Source: Victivallales bacterium (GTDB taxonomy: Bacteria > Verrucomicrobiota > Lentisphaeria > Oligosphaerales > Lenti-02). Taken from it: DNA of 5,053 nucleotides. The notes under the pieces are model-generated. The model saw nothing but the letters and a program-made list of their open reading frames with translations, was not told the DNA's origin and ran no database searches. Made by a program: the position numbers and the translations under genes. Below, piece by piece: positions 1 to 5,053 of the stretch (positions are counted from its first letter, which is position 1; each line of letters starts with the position of its first letter). Location of the stretch: NCBI GenBank assembly GCA_018648945.1, contig JABGQJ010000199.1, positions 6,245-11,297 of the forward strand, written 5' to 3'.

Positions 1-2004
1 GAGCCTCTCGAGCCGCGCTTGCGCCTCGGCAACGTGCAGACCTTCGCTGGCGGCAGCACCTTTGTGGGGCTCTATCTGGAGGGGGAGACAGCGTCGCTAG
101 AGGGAATCAGCGCCACCGTCTCATTGCCTGCGGCCCTGACCTTCCGAAGCGGTTCGCGAGGGGGGCGGCTACCCGACGCCTGCGTGGCCCGAGGAGCTTT
201 CCCGGATGAGCAGACGGCAGTGGCTCTGGTCTCTGGCACGGGTAGCGATCCGGTCGTGACGCCGGACAGTGACGAGCCAATCTATGTTTTCGAGATCGCC
301 GTTCCGGAGGAAACCCCTCCTGGTGATTATCCCCTGCAACTCCAACCGGGTTGCGCCGCCGCCATCGCTGCTGGCCGATCCTGGGTCGTCCCTGCGGTAG
401 CCAACGGCATGGTCTCCGTGTTGCCCGAGGCAGGAATCGACCTGATGTTCACCATGCACAGCACGCCTGGACCTGATGACGAACTGGGAGAGGCACCGGC
501 ATCCAGCATCGCCGACATCCGGCAGGGCCGGACCTATGTGGCCGAGCTTTGGTTGCGGGACAAACGCGCCACGGGTAGTCCGGTCGTGGATGTGCGGCTC
601 GACGTGGGGCATGGCCTCGCCGCCACCTGCGACGGCTTCGAGACGGTTGGCCAGATTGCGGCCCCAGTCGGCACGATCACACCGGGCAGCATCGCCGCCT
701 ACGGTGGTGCTCTGTCCGACGGGCATGTGCAGGGATTGTGGTACCGCCTGGGCGCGATTCGCTTCGTGGCCACCACAGTCGGCCTCAGCGCGCTGAATGT
801 CGCCTCCGACCAAGTCGTGGTCACACTGGGGGACAGTTCGGTGTTGCCGGAGCCCAGCGTCGAGCTCTGGCTCGATCAGGGACAGGTGCAACAGGTGACC
901 AACCAAGCCCCCGTGGCAACGGCCACACCGACGATTGCGGGTGCGTGGGGCACCCAGATCTCTGGCCAGTTGCAGGGGGCCGACGGCAATGCCGACGACA
1001 CGCTGACCTTCGCCATCGTGGACCAGCCGCAATACGGCACGCTGGAGTTGGATGTCGTCACCGGTGAGTTCGTCTACACTCCCCTGCCGTACCACACCGG
1101 CGGGGACTCCTTCACTTTCACGGTGGGCGACGGCACTGCCACTACGACCGCAGTCACGCAGACGCTCTACGTGACCACGGGCTGGTGTGTCACCTTGGAC
1201 GTGGGAGACGGCTGGGCCATGCTTGGGCGCGAACCCACTGGCAGTGATCAGACCGACGATCCCGGCGATCTCCTGGCGCAGACGGATGCCCCTCTTGCCT
1301 TCGTCCCGGCCCAGGGAGTCCGGGCGACGAAACTGGAGCGGGACATCCGCAGCGCCACCGGCAACGTGGCGTGGCGGTTGGAAATCCCGGCTCAGCCCGG
1401 CGACACGGTTCTCTCCTGGAATCAGGACGCCGCCCCCGCAGGCCTGCGTATCATGCGCATTGGACCGGTCGATTGCCCCCTGAATGGCGAACGCAGCGTG
1501 GAGATGGCGTGGCAGAACTCGGTGCCTCTGGCGGCTGGAGTCGCCTACATCTTCGACATCGCCATGCCCACGGATCTGGCATTGGGGATGGAGACCGGCT
1601 GGAACCTGATCTGCCTGCCTGGTGCTCCCGTGTTCGCCGACTCCGCCCTTGGGCAACCGGATACACCCCGCGAAGACTCTGTCTGGCGCTGGGACCAGCA
1701 GGCCTATCTCCCGGTGACCGAGGTCGAACCCTACACGGGCTACTGGTTTTTCTCGGCCCACGACGGTCTGCAGTTCTTCACCATCCTGCCCGCCTTTGCC
1801 CGAGATCTGCCTCTGGCGGTCGGGTGGAACGTCATCGGCGTCCCGCGTTCTGTCCGGGTGGACTCGCTCCTTGATCCGGGCACGGATGTCTGGCGGTTCC
1901 GCAACCTGCGCTACGAACAGACGGACTGGCTCGACCCAGGGGAAGGCTACTGGCTATTCCGCGACGAAGCGGGGATTCTGGACCTGACGGAGGACGGAGA
2001 ATGA
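1..2004 (+). CDS. Large secreted/surface multi-domain protein with cohesin-like and cadherin/Ig-like domains (5' partial)
   Basis: The frame is open to base 1, so the gene begins upstream; the TTG at 19 is not a credible start because domain sequence is already under way. The visible 667 residues (counted from base 1) divide as follows. Residues ~5-142 look like a cohesin-type beta-sandwich: it opens with LGNVQTFAGG, has a YVFEIAVPEETPPGDY strand pair and closes on NGMVSV. Residues ~145-290 look like a second, more divergent cohesin-like domain (LWYRLGAIRFVATTVG). Residues ~301-393 are a confident cadherin/Ig-like domain (NQAPVA, GQLQGADGNADDTLTFAIV, GEFVYTPLPYHTGGDSFTF, VGDGTATT). Residues ~395-520 are a beta-rich domain with the LSWNQDAAPAGL pattern. 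Residues ~533-660 hold two GWN...VWR...GYW repeats. There is no catalytic motif, membrane anchor, LPXTG or dockerin in the visible part, so a structural, adhesive or scaffolding role outside the cell is the best inference. The stop overlaps the start of the dockerin-peptidase gene. Signal peptide and any anchor must lie upstream of the window. Cohesin assignment is by pattern only. Confidence 0.8.
   Translation, partial: EPLEPRLRLGNVQTFAGGSTFVGLYLEGETASLEGISATVSLPAALTFRSGSRGGRLPDACVARGAFPDEQTAVALVSGTGSDPVVTPDSDEPIYVFEIAVPEETPPGDYPLQLQPGCAAAIAAGRSWVVPAVANGMVSVLPEAGIDLMFTMHSTPGPDDELGEAPASSIADIRQGRTYVAELWLRDKRATGSPVVDVRLDVGHGLAATCDGFETVGQIAAPVGTITPGSIAAYGGALSDGHVQGLWYRLGAIRFVATTVGLSALNVASDQVVVTLGDSSVLPEPSVELWLDQGQVQQVTNQAPVATATPTIAGAWGTQISGQLQGADGNADDTLTFAIVDQPQYGTLELDVVTGEFVYTPLPYHTGGDSFTFTVGDGTATTTAVTQTLYVTTGWCVTLDVGDGWAMLGREPTGSDQTDDPGDLLAQTDAPLAFVPAQGVRATKLERDIRSATGNVAWRLEIPAQPGDTVLSWNQDAAPAGLRIMRIGPVDCPLNGERSVEMAWQNSVPLAAGVAYIFDIAMPTDLALGMETGWNLICLPGAPVFADSALGQPDTPREDSVWRWDQQAYLPVTEVEPYTGYWFFSAHDGLQFFTILPAFARDLPLAVGWNVIGVPRSVRVDSLLDPGTDVWRFRNLRYEQTDWLDPGEGYWLFRDEAGILDLTEDGE
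1597..1953 (+). repeat. Tandem protein repeat, two GWN...VWR...GYW units
   Basis: The C-terminus of the first gene repeats a motif set twice. Unit 1 has GWNLICLP at residue 533, VWRWD at 561 and GYWFF at 580. Unit 2 has GWNVIGVP at 608, VWRFR at 630 and GYWLF at 649 (residues counted from base 1). The distance from the W of VWR to the W of GYW is 20 residues in both units; the GWN to VWR distance differs (28 versus 22). Similar WN-L/I-LP...GYW segments occur at the C-termini of secreted proteins in several environmental phyla. The function is not known to me; a surface-associated or sorting-related module is possible. Confidence 0.65.
1989..1993 (+). promoter_or_regulatory. Shine-Dalgarno GGAGG for the dockerin-peptidase gene
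   Basis: GGAGG lies inside the last codons of the upstream gene and 7 nt before the ATG at 2001. This spacing favours ATG 2001 over the in-frame ATG at 2007, which would sit 13 nt away. The start at 2001 overlaps the upstream TGA (2002-2004) as ATGA, the usual arrangement for translational coupling. Confidence 0.8.
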
Positions 2005-4601
2005 TCATGCGCTGCCTACCCCTTCTCCTGCTTCTCGCATCTGCCCTCCTTGCCCGGGCAGCGGATGCCGTCCCCGGCGACGCCAATGGCGACGGCGTGC
2101 TGAACGTCGCCGACCACGCCTTCGTCCAGGCCATCGTCAACCGGCGGCTCGCCGCGACCGCTGCCGCCGATGTGGATGGCGACGGGCAGGTCACCCAGAT
2201 CGATGCCGATGCCGTTGCCGACCTGATCCTTGGGCAGGTCCCTTTTCTTGCGGTTGGCACTGGTGAGATTCCGACGACGGGCGGTACGCTCAGTGTCGGG
2301 GATCTAGGCATCGCAGCCACGGCGGGTGCCCTGCCAGCGACTGCCCATGTCGTGGTCGCCACTGCCGCTATGCCTTCACCCTATGACGGTCCCGACGATT
2401 CGCCCATGTACCGCATTGAGGGCATCCCGACCCGGCACGGAGCGGGGCTGACGCTCTCCCTGCCGCAGGCCTCCCTTGGGCGGCGGGTGGTCCGTGCCGA
2501 GGAGGTCTTCCTGGCAGTGGGCGAGGAGGTCTTTCTGCGCAGCACGGTAGAACCCTGCCTCGCCACGAGCATCGTGACGGCACGCCTGGAGGGGGACCGT
2601 CTGGTTGCCGACCTGCCTCCCGTGGATGCCCCGCCGCCCCGCCGTGACGAGGAGATCCCCGAGACCCGCACCGTTCTGGTCCGGCGAGTTACCGGAGTAG
2701 CAAGCGATGAGACGAGCCTATCCGAGGAGGCGAGGGGGGGGCGCCCCGGCGTGGCAGTCAGAATCTATCGTCCGGCAGCGATGCCTCCATCGGCATATGC
2801 ACCGATGGTCACCGCTCTCGGCGCGGCCATCAAGAAGCTCAAGGTCCTGGGGTTCTCCCCTTCTGCACGGACCACCCCAGTCTACGTGTACTTGAAGAAG
2901 CTCCCGGCGGGTGTTGACGGCTACTACGTGGGCAGCGGTTGGTCGGTGGACAACAGCAGCCTGGAAATCAACCTGGACAACGTCATCACGGCCGGCAAGC
3001 TTGCGGTACTGCAGCGCACGGTCTACCACGAGTACTTCCACATGGTGCAGGCGAGGTTCGATCCCCGCTACGCCTACACCCAGGCCCAGTTCAATGCTCC
3101 CCAATTGTGGTTTGACGAAGCATGCTCCGTCTGGTTTGAGAAGTTTGCGCCCGCCGCCGGCGGCGACACGTCCTCGTACATGAGCACCAATGCCAGCGAA
3201 GTCCTGGCCGGGCATCACATGGACTGCTCCGGGCTTGCGCGGGCTTACAAGGCCCTGAAGAAGAAGGTCGAGAACCACGGCTACGGCCTGTCCATGATGC
3301 TGGAGTACCTCTTCACCCAAGGTCCTGCCGAAACCGCGGGGAAAGCCAACCCCGTCTTGGTGAACACCTACACGTCCCTCCATGGCGGCGCGACCATCCG
3401 CGATGCTTTCGTGGCAAATGTGCCGCCGGTCGCGACGTGGTGGGACGACTTCCTCCTCGCCTTCGCCAATGAGACCGTGGGAGTGCCGGGAATCGCCTTC
3501 GGCAGTCATCTGCAGGGGCGGTCCTCTTCGGTGAAGCTAACCAGCGCCCAAAAGAGCCCGGGGGTCAAGAAACTCGACCTCGGTGTCTGCGACGATTGCC
3601 AGAGCTGGGTGACCATCGCCAATTGGCAGGCGGTCGGCGCGAAGGCGAAGCGCAGGCTAGTGGTCGAGTGCGCCTACCCTGACAATGTCTTCCGTCTGAT
3701 GGCCCTCAACTCGGTGCGCCGTCACGGCAACCCCCTCGCTGCCGATGGCACCAGCTTCGGCAAGTACGGCGATTCCTACGTCTCCTATCTCACCACTCCC
3801 ATGACCACCACCAATAACGGCAAGACGATTCGGCCTTTGCACTACCTCATCGTACGCCATCTTCGCGATTCCGCCGCCGGAGCGCCTGGCCCGAAGATGT
3901 CCATCTGGTATGTGGATGCGGAGATGCCGGTGAAGAGCTCGGGCGACTTCACCAACCGGCTGAAGGTGGCCCCCAAGCTTATCGACTACTCGGTGGTCGG
4001 CACCGCCACCAGCGACGATGCGCTCCGTGCCGAAGAGGCGCTGCTCTACGACGCAGCGGACCTCAGCCGCGTGGTCTCCCGGGGGGGAGCTTCCTTCATG
4101 GTGCCGAACGAGGGCGCGTTCGACGTGCCGATCAGTGTCACCGTCGGAGCCCAGATTGCGCCCGAGAGCATCTACAGGATCAAGCGATACTGCCTGCGTG
4201 TCTACTATTACAACAAGGCGGGAGAGACTCGCGAGGAGATTCTGCGCACCTATACGTCGCCCGGGGCGAACATCGGCATCAATGTCACGGTCACGCTCGG
4301 AGCCGACGACGAGCATGCCTTCATTGATGTCTATGCCGACGAGGACTTCAAGGCCGGGGCGAGCATGGAGCCCAACGTCACCTATTCGCTGCGATCTTGG
4401 TTCAACATCGGTACCGTACACCGCTATGAGAGCGTGCTGAAGGGTACGTACGGTGCGCCTGCAGGTAGCCGTCAGGACGCCTCGGTGCCCAATGCCGTGC
4501 GCAAGGAGATCATGCGGAAGAACGGTGTCACCAGCACCAAGTCCGTCACCCTCCGCGCCGCCTCCGTGCCATTGCCGGCGAAGCCGAGCCAGAGCGAGTA
4601 A
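2001..4601 (+). CDS. Secreted dockerin-bearing predicted zinc metallopeptidase (HEYFH, gluzincin-like)
   Basis: Complete 866-residue protein. Residues 1-~21 are a signal peptide (basic R4, then a leucine-rich core, cleavage near ARAADA). Residues 26-79 form a type I dockerin with two calcium loops: D27-N29-D31-N35-D38 and D57-D59-D61-T65-D68, each followed by a short helix. Residues ~86-200 resemble a ZU5-like beta-sandwich (TTGGTLSVGDLGI, MYRIEG at 136, LTLSLP). The predicted catalytic region has HEYFHMVQ at 343-350: H343 and H347 as zinc ligands and E344 as general base. It is followed by WFDEACSVWFE at 370-380, where E373, 26 residues on, is the likely third ligand, as in gluzincins. A helix with YGLSMMLEYL (428-437) follows, as usual in such folds. 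The remainder (~500-866) is beta-rich, with a CDDC pair at 530-533 and a possible Ig-like domain at ~695-820. There is no C-terminal anchor, so attachment through the dockerin is plausible. Substrate and exact peptidase family are unknown. The gene overlaps the upstream surface-protein gene by 4 nt. Confidence 0.85.
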   Translation: MIMRCLPLLLLLASALLARAADAVPGDANGDGVLNVADHAFVQAIVNRRLAATAAADVDGDGQVTQIDADAVADLILGQVPFLAVGTGEIPTTGGTLSVGDLGIAATAGALPATAHVVVATAAMPSPYDGPDDSPMYRIEGIPTRHGAGLTLSLPQASLGRRVVRAEEVFLAVGEEVFLRSTVEPCLATSIVTARLEGDRLVADLPPVDAPPPRRDEEIPETRTVLVRRVTGVASDETSLSEEARGGRPGVAVRIYRPAAMPPSAYAPMVTALGAAIKKLKVLGFSPSARTTPVYVYLKKLPAGVDGYYVGSGWSVDNSSLEINLDNVITAGKLAVLQRTVYHEYFHMVQARFDPRYAYTQAQFNAPQLWFDEACSVWFEKFAPAAGGDTSSYMSTNASEVLAGHHMDCSGLARAYKALKKKVENHGYGLSMMLEYLFTQGPAETAGKANPVLVNTYTSLHGGATIRDAFVANVPPVATWWDDFLLAFANETVGVPGIAFGSHLQGRSSSVKLTSAQKSPGVKKLDLGVCDDCQSWVTIANWQAVGAKAKRRLVVECAYPDNVFRLMALNSVRRHGNPLAADGTSFGKYGDSYVSYLTTPMTTTNNGKTIRPLHYLIVRHLRDSAAGAPGPKMSIWYVDAEMPVKSSGDFTNRLKVAPKLIDYSVVGTATSDDALRAEEALLYDAADLSRVVSRGGASFMVPNEGAFDVPISVTVGAQIAPESIYRIKRYCLRVYYYNKAGETREEILRTYTSPGANIGINVTVTLGADDEHAFIDVYADEDFKAGASMEPNVTYSLRSWFNIGTVHRYESVLKGTYGAPAGSRQDASVPNAVRKEIMRKNGVTSTKSVTLRAASVPLPAKPSQSE
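2734..2741 (+). repeat. G8 homopolymer inside the dockerin-peptidase gene
   Basis: Eight consecutive G residues encode the AR-GG-R stretch in the linker between the ZU5-like domain and the peptidase core. Loss of one G would shift reading into a frame that reaches a stop at 2893-2895, well before the HEYFH codons at 3027-3041, leaving a secreted dockerin plus ZU5-like stub. As given, the reading frame is intact. The tract may be a slippage site or simply a product of high GC. Confidence 0.6.
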
Positions 4602-4656
4602 TGCCGGTCGCCAGGCGCCATCATCACTTCGGAATCGTCAACAGGAGGTACTCGCC
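4602..4656 (+). other. 55-nt intergenic spacer without visible terminator
   Basis: This is the only gap between genes in the window. I see no stable GC-rich stem followed by a T-run and no clear -35/-10 pair, so readthrough from the peptidase gene into the next gene is plausible. The spacer ends with the Shine-Dalgarno of the downstream gene. Confidence 0.5.
4643..4649 (+). promoter_or_regulatory. Shine-Dalgarno AGGAGGT for the third gene
   Basis: A near-perfect AGGAGGT sits 7 nt before the ATG at 4657 and fixes that start. The ATG is immediately followed by a signal-peptide-like sequence, which supports the choice. Confidence 0.85.
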
Positions 4657-5053
4657 ATGCGCCAATGCGTGCTCTCTGTTCTACTGGGAAGCATCGCGAT
4701 GATCCATGCCGTGGAACCAGCTCAAGTCCCCGCTGGCGGGAAGTCCCTGCTGGCCAAGCCCCTTGCTCAATGGCGATTCTCCAAGGGCGGCGACCAGAAC
4801 GCCACGCTGACCGAGATCGAGGTGCAGGGCATGCCCTTCGCCAAGGCCATCCGCATCACGCACACGTTGCGCCCCAAACAGAGCTGGGCCATTCAGTTGG
4901 TGGGGGAAGTGATCGCGCCGATCAAGCGCGGCGATGTTTGCCTGATGGCCTTCTGGCTGCGCAGCCCCCAGTCTGCGGACGAGTCTGGACATGGGGTAGT
5001 CAGCCCGAATGTCCAACAGAATTTCGCGCCACACACGAAGTCTCTATCGGAAC
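4657..5053 (+). CDS. Secreted protein with N-terminal CBM4/9-like carbohydrate-binding domain (3' partial)
   Basis: The frame is open from ATG 4657 to the window end (132 codons and one base, no stop). Residues 1-18 are a signal peptide: MRQC, a hydrophobic stretch VLSVLLGSIAMI, then probable cleavage after IHA. Residues ~30-132 read as the first part of a galactose-binding/CBM4-9-like jelly-roll: AQWRFSKGG at 37, PFAKAIRIT at 60-68, SWAIQLVG at 76-83, PIKRGDVCLMAFWLRS at 88-103, and a later KSLS at 128. The 'KAIRIT ... W-x-IQL ... P-I-K-x-GDV-x-L-x-x-FW-x-R' succession is typical of N-terminal domains on secreted glycoside hydrolases (for example GH10 xylanases) and other surface proteins of Planctomycetes, Verrucomicrobia and Lentisphaerae. 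The catalytic part, if any, is beyond the window, so no enzymatic call is made. It lies 55 nt after the peptidase gene on the same strand with its own strong ribosome binding site, so it may belong to the same transcript. Confidence 0.8.
   Translation, partial: MRQCVLSVLLGSIAMIHAVEPAQVPAGGKSLLAKPLAQWRFSKGGDQNATLTEIEVQGMPFAKAIRITHTLRPKQSWAIQLVGEVIAPIKRGDVCLMAFWLRSPQSADESGHGVVSPNVQQNFAPHTKSLSE

Noticed and set aside
19..21. TTG as the start codon of the first gene
   Set aside because: The frame is open to the window edge, no ribosome binding site precedes it and no signal peptide follows it; the protein is already inside a beta-sandwich domain at this point.
169..1761. 530-codon open frame on the minus strand opposite the first gene
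   Set aside because: Its translation is rich in Arg, Gly and His with no recognisable domain, signal or order, while the + strand frame shows clear secreted-protein domains. Long antisense frames are expected in GC-rich coding DNA.
2718..3509. 263-codon minus-strand open frame opposite the peptidase core
   Set aside because: It lies entirely antisense to the HEYFH region, has low-complexity composition and no domain pattern; it is a GC-driven shadow.
3657..4421. 254-codon minus-strand open frame opposite the C-terminal half of the peptidase gene
   Set aside because: Same reasoning: antisense to a continuous, domain-bearing frame, with no recognisable protein features of its own.
4602..4630. 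Possible hairpin around GGTCGCCAGGCGCC after the peptidase stop codon
   Set aside because: The pairing is short and imperfect and no T-run follows, so it does not qualify as an intrinsic terminator.
4601..4702. Short frame starting at the TAATG overlap after the peptidase gene (33 codons)
   Set aside because: It has no Shine-Dalgarno of its own at proper spacing, a His/Arg-rich composition, and runs into the next gene in another frame; a leader peptide role cannot be supported.
4681..5034. 117-codon minus-strand open frame at the right edge
   Set aside because: It overlaps the + strand frame from 4657, which has a strong Shine-Dalgarno, a signal peptide and a CBM-like domain; the minus-strand translation shows none of these.

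Overview
The window is GC-rich bacterial DNA with three genes in a row on the + strand and almost no non-coding sequence. All three encode secreted or cell-surface proteins: a large multi-domain protein cut by the left edge (1-2004), a complete 866-residue secreted protein with a dockerin module and a predicted zinc metallopeptidase domain (2001-4601), and the start of a secreted protein with a carbohydrate-binding-like domain, cut by the right edge (4657 onward). The style of the proteins (cohesin/dockerin modules outside Firmicutes, cadherin/Ig-like surface domains, 'GWN...GYW' repeats, CBM-like N-termini) suggests an environmental bacterium of the PVC group or a similar lineage (Lentisphaerae, Kiritimatiellae, Verrucomicrobia or Planctomycetes). 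This is an inference from domain style; no marker gene is present.

Layout. 1-2004: C-terminal 667 residues of a surface protein, made of two cohesin-like beta-sandwich regions, one cadherin/Ig-like domain, a beta-rich linker domain and a tandem repeat at the C-terminus. 2001-4601: the next gene starts inside the stop codon of the first (ATGA overlap), with GGAGG 7 nt upstream of its ATG. It encodes a signal peptide, an N-terminal type I dockerin with two calcium loops, a ZU5-like beta domain, a gluzincin-like HEYFH...E metallopeptidase core and a long beta-rich C-terminal half. 4602-4656: a 55-nt spacer with a strong Shine-Dalgarno and no visible terminator. 4657-5053: signal peptide and CBM4/9-like fold of a third gene, open at the window end.

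How they may work together. The overlapping stop/start implies that the first two genes are co-translated. One carries cohesin-like modules and the other carries a dockerin, which is the classic lock-and-key pair of cellulosome-type assemblies. The simplest hypothesis is that the peptidase docks onto the product of its upstream neighbour outside the cell, giving a small, non-cellulosomal surface complex. The third protein probably belongs to the same extracellular polymer-handling programme. The pairing is inferred; the sequence shows the modules and their linkage, not the binding.
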